Shown here: piece by piece, positions 1 through 10,479 of the stretch
Layout: each line of letters begins with the position of its first letter
Numbering within the stretch: position 1 is the first letter of the stretch
From: Periplaneta americana
Lineage: Eukaryota; Arthropoda; Insecta; Blattodea; Blattidae
Direction: 5' to 3'
Length of the DNA: 64,000 nucleotides
Assembly (NCBI RefSeq): GCF_040183065.1
Contig: NC_091117.1
Location: 104,690,501-104,754,500, forward strand
The notes under the pieces: generated by a model
The model's input: the letters and a program-made list of their open reading frames with translations, nothing else
What the model was told of the DNA's origin: nothing
Database searches by the model: none
Translations under genes and position numbers: made by a program

Positions 1-650
1 ACTCCAGCTCAAGTTGGATTTGTGTCGGCAAAAATTAGAAAAGAAAAAAAAAACACTTCTGAATTATGCGAGAAGTCAGGAATTTAAATTTGTTTCTAGA
101 AGTGTGATGATGCTCAGATAAGTAGTACATGATGATGTAACAGTTAATAACAATAATTAGGCCTAGGCTAATTATAGGCCTCATTATGTAAAACTGCTTA
201 AGTTAAAGAGAAGCTATGTTTATTATTTGTTGTATCCTACTATTTCATAATCAATTGTATTTATTAGAGAGGCACATGTTGCAAAACATGCTTTTATTTC
301 TTGTTTTCTTGTATAAGCGTAACACATTATTACTGAAGAGCAGTTTAATTCATCTTGCAGTGATAGGTCAATATAGTTCATTTTGCTCACCCCTTCTTGT
401 TCACCGCTACTGCTTGTAGAACATATTCATTGGAACCCGTGTGCGCTTGGGAGCACGTAGCGTCTTTTGTGCGAGATCGTGCGTATTTGCTTGGTTTCCG
501 CACAAAACCAATCCGCGGAAAGTCTAAAATTCCACATTCAGTATTCCCAACCTAACACAACAATTTCCCTCTTCTTACCGCTTAAGTGACATATTGATTT
601 TACTGCTTTAGGCTTTTAACGTATTATTTTTAGAGACGTTCAATATAGTA
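1..650. other. No gene seen
   Basis: AT-rich sequence with short AGGCCTA motifs. The short open frame near 216-419 has low complexity, no start context and no recognisable domain. I see no repeat boundary here. Confidence 0.5.
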
Positions 651-1971
651 ATAATTGGATACTTTAAAGTAGAAAGGTGCAAAGTGCCAAAATCATAGAA
701 AACGAAATTATTATTCAGAAAAGTGCAATGTGCCCAGGAGGATGATGTATGAAAGAGGCTACATCCACTTGTGTTTCTTAAGCGAGATATTTAGATGTTA
801 CGTTGCCAGCACCACGCAGTTTCAGACGGTAAGCGCCCTCTAGAGCTGCATCATAGAATGCAATGGATCTTCAACAGGTCATGTTTATGCCCAAACTTAC
901 ACACAGCGAAATGTTTTACAGATGTCAGCTTTCACGTTATAACTTTGGAGTTTGTGTATGTGATACAATGCAGTCTTATATGTGTATGTGGGATGAAAGC
1001 ATCGCGAGTAAAGGTGCCAATGAGATTGCCTCGTGTGTACTAAAACTGACGAATATGGACATAACAAACAAGAATAATCTGATAACTGTGCAGCTGAAAA
1101 CAAAAATCCGTGTAATGGTTTTCATGTGTCTCTTTTTAGTTGCCATTGGTTTATTTGAGCACATAAAACAACGTTTCCTTCTCAGCGGCCACAGTTTCTT
1201 GCAATGCGATTCTGATTTCGCTTTGATTGAAAAACGACAGAAAGTGACAAAAGCCTTCATTCCTAGTGACCTGCTTAAAATCGTACAAGACTCTAAAGTT
1301 GTAAAACCATTTCAAACCGTTTCAATGCTAGAGTTATATTTCCTTAATATGCAAGATGTTGCTGATAAAATAATTTCCATCAAGAACTTGAATATTTCTA
1401 AGGCATGTTGCATTCAGTATGATGATGTTAGTAAAGCAGGTAGTATTTCTGTGAAATAGTCCCATGATAATGAAGCAATGCATACCATTAAAGTGCTTAA
1501 AAAGGAAAAAAAAAAAAAAAAAACAAAAAAACATGAAAGATGTACAGTCAGCATTGTTTCAAGTTAAAGCATAAAATAGGGAAATTACTGAAGAAAAGAA
1601 GGGGGTTCTACTAGCAATGACTCCCTATCTTCCAAATGAGGAGCATAGGCAGTTCTACAGGAAGATCTGTAAGTAAAAATTGCTCCAGAATAGGAAAAAA
1701 TAGGTATTGGACTTTGCACCATTCTACTGCAACTGTACCCATTACCGAACCCTTTTCACAATCTGTGTTATATAATTAAATATGGAGAAATAATGTCTTT
1801 ACATACCACTATCATTAATGAGTAAACACTGTACTATTGCTGTTTTCTATCAGTAAAAAAAACATGACACAAATATGTGTACAATTATTCTTATAGCTAC
1901 ATTTTTTTTATCTTATCTCCAATGTTTCATTTTGGCACTTTGCACCCTTCTACTTTAAAGTATCCAATTAT
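651..1971 (+). mobile_element. DNA transposon with about 40-bp terminal inverted repeats, DUF7869-type cargo
   Basis: The left end starts ATAATTGGATACTTTAAAGT and the right end reads as its reverse complement. The match extends about 42 bp through the motif GTGCAAAGTGCCAAAAT with one or two mismatches. The 1.3-kb interior holds only the C-terminal half of a transposase-like protein (see 863-1676), so this is a 5'-deleted, non-autonomous copy. I could not fix a target duplication because the flanks are A/T simple sequence. The ends are seen directly; the superfamily is not determined. Confidence 0.8.
863..1676 (+). pseudogene. DUF7869-type transposon protein, C-terminal half
   Basis: The open frame runs 863-1459 and a short piece continues in another frame to a stop near 1676. 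It shows the block order I know from the insect family called DUF7869, thought to have an RNase H-like fold: DLQQVMFMPKLTHSEMFY, then the aromatic block MWDESIASKGANEIASC, the switch region LLSGHSFLQCDSDFALIEKR and, after the frame break, the closing motif MTPYLPNEEHRQFY. The N-terminal half and its cysteine block are missing. Part of the catalytic region between residues 65 and 85 is also shortened, so it cannot be active. It lies wholly inside the inverted repeats at 651-1971. Family membership rests on remembered motif order. That it is transposon-encoded is supported by the inverted repeats. Confidence 0.7.
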
Positions 1972-2884
1972 AAATTGGAAACTTACCACTGCAATTTCAC
2001 CTAAATTGTACTGTTAATTATTGTTTTTAAATATTTGCAAAAATTAAGTAAACTCTACAACTCCACTAAAGTTACTGCATTCGTGATGCAAGTACATTAA
2101 GGAAGCCGTGAAAAAATCAACAAGATTCCAGACTCATCATAGACTGGGAGAAAAAAAAAGACAGACGTATATCACGGCCTGCTGGACTATAGTAAACAAA
2201 GAAAGCATTTTAAAGCAACAATGTTGAAGATAGATATTTTTGTTTTGCAAATTTGCCGTCATTGAACAGAAACCAAGATGGAGATTTCATTGCAACTAAT
2301 TAGAGATTCCTTTTTTAGGTATGTAATAAACGATCTTCGCACAAAATAATGTACGATACACGAGCGGTATGTTTTCTCTCAATTCTCGGAAATTAAAAAA
2401 GCTCAACTACGTTTCGCTTTTTCAAACTTTTCCTCTAACATGAAAACTTCAACATACCGCTCTTGTAACGCATATTACTATTGCGTGCTCTGACCTTGAC
2501 ATCCCTGCGGTAGTACAACAATTCAGATAACACAATGACATATACAAGAGCACGAGTAATATTTCCAGAAGGCATTTTTAACGCAAAGAAAACGCTAGTC
2601 AATATGTGTCTTGAAGCTGCTAAAGTTGTCTCACAATACCGCGTAACTAACATAATGTAGTGAACGGCACAGTTCCAATACCGCGTAAGTGACATGGCCA
2701 AATGTCTATGGCCATGATCATCCATTTTCACTTAGTTACAAATTAGTTAAGCTATTTCATAGCCATACACCACTTTTCAAGACTACTGAGATATTTTTTA
2801 TGGTTTTTATTCGGTTTTTTCCTTCTCCTGTAAAATTTACATTTTGTCAGTTACGCGGTAATGGTTCTTAAGCGACGATATACT
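1972..2884. other. No gene seen; short repeated motif
   Basis: No coding evidence. The motif TACCGCGTAA occurs at about 2637 and 2681, and in reverse complement at about 2852, each next to a TGACA-like word. Its meaning is unknown. It may belong to the end of the element that carried the P2X7-like gene. Confidence 0.4.

Positions 2885-2942
<58 letters not shown>
2885..2942. repeat. (ATA)n microsatellite
   Basis: About 19 perfect trinucleotide units, immediately downstream of the stop of the reverse-strand P2X7-like gene. Confidence 0.95.
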
Positions 2943-2943
<1 letters not shown>

Positions 2944-2954
2944 TTACCCAAACT

Positions 2955-3451
2955 CTATTCCAGTTTAAATCCCGTATTCTGTTCCGGAAATATTTTCCTG
3001 ATTTTATTCACCACACATGAAGGTATAACGACTCTATTCCTTCTTCCACTTGCTGTCCACGAATTTATCCGAGCAACAAACTGCTTATAAGCAACATATC
3101 GCCACATTTTGTTCGTTGGATTGTCATTTGTAAGTAGATTTTTTTCTGTTTGTTTAGAGTTTTTAGACTAAGATTATGTCTAGTCAAATTTAACACCTCT
3201 GTATCTAAAATAAGTGTTTGAAAATAGGGATTATCGTAACACAGACAATTTTTTTTATCAATTTCACAGCAATACAAACTTTCCATGTCTGTTACCATTA
3301 TTTCATATTTCGTACACTTACACCAGTATTTATTTCTGGCCCTCCCTACCGTTTCAAAAACCTGGTTATTTTTTATTTCGCACTCATATTGATTAGAACG
3401 ACTTGGGTCTGGTAAGGGTTCAAACTGAAAAGATTTATTATTTCGATCCAT
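2955..3451 (-). pseudogene. P2X7 intracellular (C-terminal, zinc-binding) domain protein, one frameshift
   Basis: A stand-alone protein of about 165 codons matching the cytosolic C-terminal 'ballast' domain of vertebrate P2X7 receptors. It starts at ATG 3451 with an FQFEP motif, then a cysteine cluster of the form WCKCTKYE, then YCCEID, then a C plus NPYFQTL block. In another frame follow WRYVAYKQFVARINSW and NRVVIPSCVVNKIRKIFPE, then TGF and a stop at 2955-2957. The two frames meet at a run of seven A near 3139-3145, so a one-base indel there explains the break. This could be a real mutation or a base-calling error. There are no transmembrane segments and no ion channel part. In vertebrates this domain binds zinc and guanine nucleotides; a role here is unknown. 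A second copy lies at 57601-58121. Confidence 0.8.
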
Positions 3452-3825
3452 TATAACCTGTCAACGCCTTCACTGAATGAGTGAATGTATGTAAGACGTG
3501 AACTATTTGTTACGAAGGGACTGCAGATGCATGTTTATCTCATGTCAGCAATAAATTACATGGTTTATACTCGTATTATTCTATTGCATCATAGTTGTTG
3601 AGGCAGATGTTTTGAGCACGGGGGCTATGTTTGAGGAACCTCTAAAACATGTGGATAATCGAATTGCGGTAGTTGATAACTACGAGCTACTTCCAAGACA
3701 TTTCACTGTATATCTTCTCTCCACGATTTTTTCTTCCCGCTGCATGTTTTCTTTTCCACTCATCATTTAGTGTCTTTAGAGATTTGGAGTCTGGAGCTAG
3801 TTACATCTATTTCCACTTTGTAATC
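3452..3825. other. No gene seen
   Basis: Upstream flank of the reverse-strand P2X7-like gene. No TATA box or initiator that I would defend, and no repeat. Confidence 0.4.
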
Positions 3826-4097
3826 AGGGGCGTCCATGGATGCCGGTGATGTTTCGCATCCCCTGAATTTTTCTGAACAAAAAATATATTTTATCATTAT
3901 TTATTGATAGACCTGTTACACATAATAATTGTTTTTTGAAGATTACATTCAAATTTCAAATGTCGCTGCTACAACAGTGGAAATATATTACACAACGTGA
4001 CAAGGCCGCGCTCCCGAGCCAATTTATAAACGGCGAGGTTTTACTCCCAAGAAATGTGACTGTGTATGTCATCGGTAGGACTATCCGAGAGCGAGGC

Positions 4098-4303
4098 AAC
4101 GTTCAACTGCTGAGTGGAGGAACATCACTTATACCAGTGTGCAGAGGATGCGATTTAGATTACGCATAATCCGCGTGCTGCGCCTGCGTGGCAAAATGTG
4201 ATGGCATCTCTCGCGTCAGCTGAGCTACATGAAAACAGGCAACTGCTGAGTGGAAGAACGTCACTTATACCGTGTGCGAGGGATGTGATTTAGGTTCCGC
4301 ATT
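4098..4303. repeat. Direct duplication, about 70 bp, 138 bp apart
   Basis: CAACTGCTGAGTGGAGGAAC at about 4100 recurs as CAACTGCTGAGTGGAAGAAC at about 4238. In both copies CACTTATACC, a GTGCGAGGATG-like word and GATTTAG follow. This is probably subterminal repeat structure of the hAT element. Confidence 0.75.
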
Positions 4304-4842
4304 TGGCGATGCGCGTGTGCTTACATTCAATTTTTCTGTGTGTTTTATAACTCCGCTGCATGAGATACTTTGTTAATACTAGTATTAATACTTTTAAAAA
4401 ATATTTGCGAGAGTTGAGCTTTATTTATAATGCTTTTTAAGTTAACCTACAACATTCTGTATAACTGTAGACCCTAAATGTGTAATTTTTCCACAACTTT
4501 CAAGCGATAGAATAGCCTAGCCTATGTGATTTAAGAATCGCATCTGCAGGTAAGATTGCCGAACCGGGAACTTCTGTGTTATTAATGATAATAAAACTGG
4601 CTGTAGATGTGTAGGAATGAGTAAACTTTTTTGCGCCTTTGTTTATTATTTCCTCGTGAAAAATCTGTGTGGAATTATACACATTATAAATAATATTTAC
4701 AGATCCAGGAAACGACACAAAGACTTTGTAAGTCAAAATATATGTGGAAAAACAACTGTATTTCTTTGGCAAAATCCTAAGTATTGAATTTGCTTTAAGT
4801 GATCAGTATAGGCTTTCTATTAGGCCTAATAAGCATAACGAA

Positions 4843-5405
4843 TTTGTTCGACAGAACAGAACAATTCTTGGCCATTCTATAAGGGTCTTGGAAAATTAGG
4901 TCTTGCATTAGAGAGCATGACGAGAGTAAATCCTCAAAGAATAAAGGCAATTTTATAGAACATTTGAATGAGATTGCAAAGCACGAAAGTTTACTGAAAA
5001 GATGCTTAGAATAGGCTACTCCAATATGTTTCATGGCATTTCACCTTCAATTTAGAAATTTCAGAGTGACTTGATATTTTCAGTGGGCGAAGTCATGGAT
5101 GATAAAATTAGGAAAGAGGCTTGTAAAGCTCCGTTCGTAGCTTTAATTCTGGATGAGAGCTCTGATATAGTATGAAATCGCAGTTATTTTCAAATCTGCG
5201 ATATGTAGGTCCTAACGGAATATGGCAACCTTGAAGGAGTTTTAAAATACACAGACGTCAACATGGATAGTCTGCAAATGCTATCCTTGAACATGCTTTC
5301 GAAATCATTAACGATTTTGATTGCAATGATAAACTTATTGCTCAAACCTACGATGAAACGGCTGTGATGGCGGGAGAACATAATGGTTTACATGCAAAAT
5401 TTTGC
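4843..5405 (+). pseudogene. hAT transposase fragment, ZMYM1-like (TTF zinc finger branch)
   Basis: Pieces in several frames read in the family order. REHDESKSSKNKGNFIEHL comes at about 4910, then a block ending KRCLE. At about 5098-5170 comes the catalytic-region block DDKIRKEACKAPFVALILDE with SSDI. At about 5350 comes AQTYDETAVMAGEHNGL, the equivalent of the QTYDGAAVM motif of the family. There are stops and frameshifts between and within pieces. No C-terminal dimerisation block was found, so only the first half to two thirds survives. Confidence in the family is good; confidence in coordinates is moderate. Confidence 0.75.
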
Positions 5406-6763
5406 AGCCACTGTAAGTCAGTGATTTTTGTATACGTACACTACCCCTACAAAGGCCAAGGTGGGGTCATGACAATTTGCGCTACATTTTTCTAGTTGTC
5501 AGAAATAATGCTAGTTCCTTGTAAGAAAAAAATGTACTTTGGCAGGAAACCCTTCCCCCCCCCCCCCCGTTAGACCTTCATGTAACCTTTATTTTGCACA
5601 AGAGCTTTTACTTTTCCTTTATTTTATTATGTAACAATGAGTAAACTACATATATTCAATTCATTTGAATTTCAAACAAAAATGGAAAATAACATTTCAC
5701 ATGAAATCCAGTTGTTGACTTGAAGTTACTTTTCTCTCAGAACACAACCGACCTGTGAACACATCTAATTATAATGAGTAGTAGATTTGTCAGCCGAAAG
5801 TCTTGATGAAATGGTTATATAACAATAGTGATACAGATAAGAGTGACTCAGATGAAGAAGATCCAGCTGCTGTCCAGCCTGACAGTGATAATGACATTGA
5901 AAGTGATTTTGGAATTGGTGTCTCTGATACCGAAACAGTTTGTGACTCTGTTCGTACTGTAAGTACTGCTAGTGAACACTGACAGCTACGTACCTGATCC
6001 ACCAGCACAGTATCGAAGAGGGTTGGCAAATATTGTGCGTTCACGTGAAGGAATTACAAATGAAGGTAAAGTTAACAATATATGTCATTCGTTCAAGAAG
6101 TTTATTACAGAAGAAATAGTAGACATTATTGTTAAGCACAGTAATGAAGAAGCTGACAGGAAAAGAAATATAAAACACACCACTGTCACTGAAATATATG
6201 CTCTGAATGGTCTCCTAATCCAGATGGGTTCAAGTTATGATTCCAAACTATCAACAGACTTTCTGTGGTCTGCGATTAAAGAAAGAAATATTTATACAGG
6301 AACAATGAGTGATATTAGATTCGAGGAACTGATCTCTATAATAAGATTCGATGATAAGAATACAAGGGGTGATTGTCGAAGACTTGATAAATTCCCCCCA
6401 TTTTGAGACGTTTTCCAAAAGCTGAACGAAGTATTCAAGAAGTACTACGTGCCTAGTGCACACACGACGATAGATGAAATGCTTTCATTATATCGTGGAA
6501 GGTGTCCATTCAAAGTGTTTCTAAAAGAAAAACCAGGACAATATGGTAGTCTACTTCGAATGCTTACTAATTCGATCACACGATATGTTGTGAACATGGA
6601 AGTTTATGCAGGGAAGGACGAGAGAACACTAAAGGAAAGGGGTCCAAAGGCAGTAGTGAAAAGGCTAGTGAAGCCAATAAATGGAACAGGAAGAAATGTG
6701 ACTACAGACCGCTACTACACGTCCATTGATTTGGCAGAAGAATTGTATTATTATTATTATTAT

Positions 6764-7893
6764 TAGGGCAAGGCATTTAATGACCTATAAATTGGTAAAA
6801 AATGCAAAATAAAAAATGCATTTATGACCTAAAAAATACAAAAAATGACCTAAAAAAAACAAAAAAATGACCAATAAAAAGTAAAGCATTGCCAATGAAA
6901 ATACTTTTAATTACGTTAAGTACTCACTTGATTACTGAACTGCATAAAATTAAAAAAAATACATGTTACAGTACCTTATATTGCAGAAAATTCATTTCAA
7001 GTGCACTTTTACAACAATTTTGAATTGCAGTTAACAATCAAAACTTGGCGGAGATTTTCAAACAAAAATGATTGTCTATTGTCTGCTAGTACCGACTTAT
7101 AAATGGAAAAGCTTCTCTCTACTTCAACGGAAACAATTGGAGCAAACTGAAAGCAAGCAATATCTCCTGGATTTAACTCAGTCAGAAAGAGAAAAATTTT
7201 CACCAGACAAAGCTCTGCCAATTGAACACAATGTTCTGTACCCCCTGTTCTTGCTTAGACAGTTTTTCATTTTCATTGACACTGCATCGCCCAGTTTACC
7301 ACATGCACGGCTCAAATCATTCACCACTTTATCCACTATTTGTAGCTGTTCCACTAATGTCACACAGAAGACTAGAAACAACTGACCACCTCAATTAACA
7401 GCATAACAATGCCAGTTTACCTGGAGAAAGGAATCTCTGTGGGAGTGTGGGTAAATTCCTAGAAGTGGGCAAGTTCATTATGCCTTGAAAAATAGGGGTA
7501 CAAGCTAGCATACGCTCTAAGAATTTGAATAAAATTCCTAGAAGTGGGCAAATTCATTATGCACATACCTTGAAAAATAGGGGTAGAAGCTAGCAAACAT
7601 CTACTTAATTCCAAGAAATTGTATTGGCAAGGAAAATACTGAATTATAATAAAAATCTCAAATCAAATACAAATAATGTCACAGCCTTCCTGAAAAGTGT
7701 AAAAAATGCTCAAAATGACCTAAAAATTGCTAAAAAATGACATATCCGTAGAAAAGTTAAGAAAATGCAAAAAAATGCCCTAACGAATTGCTTTTATTTA
7801 ACCCGGTTTTTAATGTCATACATTTCCATATATGCTAGCAATGTTTAAACCTTCATAAGAAAAAAATGCAAAATCATTAATTGCCTTGCCCTA
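6764..7893 (-). mobile_element. hAT element nested in a TTA microsatellite
   Basis: Ends TAGGGCAAGGCATTTAATG and, at the right, its reverse complement with one mismatch (AATTAATTGCCTTGCCCTA). The eight bases on either side are ATTATTAT, as expected for a hAT duplication, though they lie within a (TTA)n run and so prove little. The interior encodes only the C-terminal part of a reverse-strand transposase, so this is a non-autonomous copy of 1.13 kb. It sits inside the TTA tail of the repeat that splits the piggyBac gene, making three layers. Confidence 0.85.
7009..7381 (-). pseudogene. hAT transposase C-terminus (CGGBP1-like branch)
   Basis: Two overlapping reverse frames make one domain. The upstream frame has LQIVDKVVNDLSRACGKL and then CLSKNRGYRTLCSIGRALSG. 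After a frameshift near 7190 the other frame gives LNPGDIACFQFAPIVSVEVE, RSFSIYKSVLADNRQSF, FENLRQVLIVNCN. The V-E-V-E-R-S-F core is the hAT dimerisation (C-terminal) motif. The N-terminal zinc finger and catalytic residues are absent, so it is not functional. Confidence 0.85.
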
Positions 7894-7952
<59 letters not shown>

Positions 7953-8272
7953 CATTATTTCATAAACGAGTAGGCTACTAATAATAACTCTTTAATGATA
8001 ATTTTTAATCACATACCTTAATGTTCGTCCTCAGCACAAGACATTGCAACCTCGGTTTTAGTCCACGTGGATTAGACAAGTAAGTTTAGGTGTAATTTAA
8101 TAATGGAAGCAGCTTATTGGTTGCAATATTGAAATTGAAGCGAGTGATTGGAGCGGCGACATAAGAAATTGAAAACAATAATGCAATTAAATTTCAAAGA
8201 CCTGCCGATTTTTATGCACGAGGCCGCTCAAAGACCTGCCGAATGTTAACCATGAGACCGCGGCGATAATAC
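7894..8272 (+). repeat. Microsatellite-tailed repeat, copy 1 (ends CGGCGATAATAC)
   Basis: A (TTA)n run followed by about 310 bp ending CATGAGACCGCGGCGATAAT. The piece of TTA run at 6745-6763 is the other side of the same tail, separated by the hAT element. The unit carries TGTTCGTCCTCAGCACAAG near its inner part and AAAGACCTGCCGA twice near its end. It interrupts the piggyBac frame between its second and third Asp blocks. Three other copies are in the window. There is no coding capacity. The shape (a fixed terminus and a microsatellite at the other end) resembles known dipteran and lepidopteran microsatellite-associated MITEs, but the family is not identified. Confidence 0.85.
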
Positions 8273-9092
8273 GAGTAGAAAGAAAATAGACTATGGTTGT
8301 AACCATGCAACAGAACAGGAAACACATACCTGAAGAACTGAAGAAAACTACAGGGCTCGAATTATACTCTTTAAAATTTGCATTCATTGATCCCACAACA
8401 AATGAGCCGCCTGTTAACTCTTGTTTCATATATCTGTCGGGAGAAACCAGCAAGAAATCTAATTTTTTTTGTCAACACAACATTGTGATAATAAAGTGGA
8501 TAACTCAGAAAAAAAGAAAAGTGACATCAATCTTTATTACAATTCCACAAAAGAGGGTGTGGATACTGTGGATCAGATGATGAGGCAATATTCTGTGAAA
8601 AGAGGAACACGGAGATGGCCCATGTCGTTATTTTACACAATTATCGACATCGCTTCTTTGAACAGTTACACACGCTTTTCTCTGAATGAACCCGACTGGA
8701 ACAAAAAGAAGAACAATAGGCGCATGTTATTTCTTCTTGAACTGGGGGAATAACTTGTGAAATCTCAGGTGAAAAAAAGGGTGAAAAACTTAAAGGTTTA
8801 CAGGAGTCTACAATATTGGCAATGGAAAGCATTCTTCGATAACCACTGCAACAGGAACTTCCATCAGTAACTTCAGCAACGTGGGATAATAAAAGAAGGT
8901 GTTATCAGTGTGTAAGAGAACTGTTATCAAAGAAACTTGGAGACAATGTGACAAAAACAACTACTGTTTGTTCAAAGTGCGCGAAAAATGTTTGTAAAAA
9001 TCATTCTGAAAAAAATAATTGTGTTACGATTATGATGATTACGATGTGTGAGACTGTTGACAAGAACATACTGAACATTGCAACAATTATAA

Positions 9093-9399
9093 GTATTATC
9101 GCCGCGCTCTCATGGTTAACATTTGGCAGGTCTTTGAGCGGCCTTGTGCATAACATTCGGCAGGTCTTTGAAATTTAATTGTATTATTGTTTTCAATTTC
9201 TTGTGTCGCCGCTCCAATCACTCGCCTCAATTTCAATATTGCAACCATGTAAGCTGCTTCTATTATTAAATGACACCTACCTTTCTAATCCACATGGACT
9301 AAAACCGAGGTTGCAATGTCTTGTGCTGAGGACGAACATTATTAAAAATTATTATTAGTTATTATTAAGAGTTAAGAATGTCAACGTAATCGTATATGA

Positions 9400-9453
<54 letters not shown>
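9093..9453 (-). repeat. Microsatellite-tailed repeat, copy 2
   Basis: Starts GTATTATCGCCGCGCTCTCA and runs into an (ATA)n tract at about 9400-9453. It is the inverted counterpart of copy 1, matching over about 280 bp. Together the two form long inverted repeats around the C-terminal third of the piggyBac gene. The piggyBac tail ends just before it. Confidence 0.85.
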
Positions 9454-9629
9454 TACACTAGTCAATAACATTTTTGTGCCGAAAAATGGAATGCTGATTA
9501 TTACCAAGTCTGATGCGCTGATTACGAATATGTAATCAGATTTTTTCCAGCACGTCAGGTTTCTGAGCACTGCAACAATGTTATATTTTATGAATAGCCA
9601 TAAATACAGGGCGGACGGGAAGTAACTAG

Positions 9630-9877
9630 GTATTATCGCCGCTCTCTTATGGTTAAAATTCGGCAGGTCTTTGAGCGGTCTCGTGCATAACATTCAGCAG
9701 ATCTTTGAAATTTAATTGCATTATTGTTTTCAATTTCTTATGTCGCCGCTCCAATCACTCGCCTCAATTTCAATATTGCAACCAATAAGCTGCTTCCATT
9801 ATTAAATGACACCTACTTGTCTAATCCACGTGGACTAAAACGGAGGTTGCAATGTCTTGTGCTGAGGACGAACATTA
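9630..9877 (-). repeat. Microsatellite-tailed repeat, copy 3
   Basis: Starts GTATTATCGCCGCTCTCTTA. It is collinear with copy 2 through GTGCTGAGGACGAACATTA but ends there without a microsatellite, where a mariner-type fragment begins. Confidence 0.8.
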
Positions 9878-10217
9878 GCAAAGATGGTCGATCACCTGTT
9901 TGTTCGCGAGCGAGCGCAGATTGCTGCACATTATGAAGTGTGGAATTCCGTTGCTTTCGTTCAGGGATGGTGCCATACAGACACAGGAAGGAATGCCACA
10001 ATCCGTCCAGAGACAATAAAGAATTGGAAGCATGGATTCGGGGCATTATCACCAATGCCTCACGCAACTTCCTTCAGAAGACTGTGGATTGCATTACCGG
10101 CCGCTTCAGCAAATTGGTGTGGAAGTCACAGGTGCCAACGTTAATTTTGATGTATGCATACGTATTCCCATTTAACAAGATACGCATGAAAAAAATTTTC
10201 AATAATTTCGCCTTGTA
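9878..10217 (+). pseudogene. Tc1/mariner transposase remnant (DUF4817-like), internally deleted
   Basis: The frame from 9884 gives VRERAQIAAHYEVWNSVAFVQ followed by NATIRPETIKNW, the N-terminal helix-turn-helix block of an insect mariner group. At about 10025 another frame jumps straight to the extreme C-terminus: ELEAWIRGIITNASRNFLQK, then SQVPTL. The whole DDE core is missing between them. This is a typical internally deleted copy. Confidence 0.6.
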
Positions 10218-10479
10218 AATATAGAATTTATACACATTTTTCAATATCTGGTATACATGTAGCTCTTCTTTGGTTTCTATCCATTACACCAAGTCCCTCT
10301 TCACTTCACACATCTGAATAATGGTTTGTTGATACTTAAAAGATAAAATAGACTTACAGGGTGCCGGCTAATGAAAACAGAGACAGTCGTCTGTAAGTTA
10401 CTTCGTTCAGTTCGGGTGTAGAGGTTTTGTTAGTAGTGTGAGCTGTTCTATGTGAAATGAAATGAAGAAGCTAAGGCGT

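Larger units (their letters stand above)
3826..5420 (+). mobile_element. hAT-type transposon remnant (5' end plus transposase fragment)
   Basis: CAGGGGCGTCCATGG at 3826 resembles the CAGGGGCG start typical of one hAT branch. A decayed transposase of that branch follows from about 4840. I found no matching right end before the next element, so this is a 5' part. The left-end call is a motif match only. Confidence 0.45.
5778..9020 (+). pseudogene. piggyBac transposase, split by nested insertions
   Basis: The N-terminal acidic region lies at about 5822-5980 (many D/E/S). In a new frame follows YVPDPPAQYRRGLANIV and a conserved helical core including EIYALNGLLIQMG. After a stop at 6404 the core resumes with AHTTIDEMLSLYRGRCPF, holding the first catalytic Asp in a TIDE context, then VTTDRYYTSIDLAEEL with the second Asp. 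The frame is broken at about 6744 and resumes at about 8287 with TMQQNRKHIPEEL. After a slip at a T8 run it continues with EGVDTVDQMMRQYSVKRG, holding the third Asp. At about 8890-9015 comes a cysteine-rich tail, CYQCVREL then CSKCAKNVCKNH. All domains of a full transposase are present in order. It is dead because of the 1.5-kb insertion and at least three frameshifts. TTAA termini were not found. Confidence 0.85.

Noticed and set aside
5536-5575. C-rich run suggestive of a special structure
   Set aside because: A single homopolymer of about 14 C; no G-quadruplex spacing on the other strand and no context.
7978-9370. A single foldback transposon with 280-bp inverted arms
   Set aside because: The enclosed sequence is the C-terminal third of a piggyBac gene whose N-terminal part lies outside, so the arms are independent insertions.
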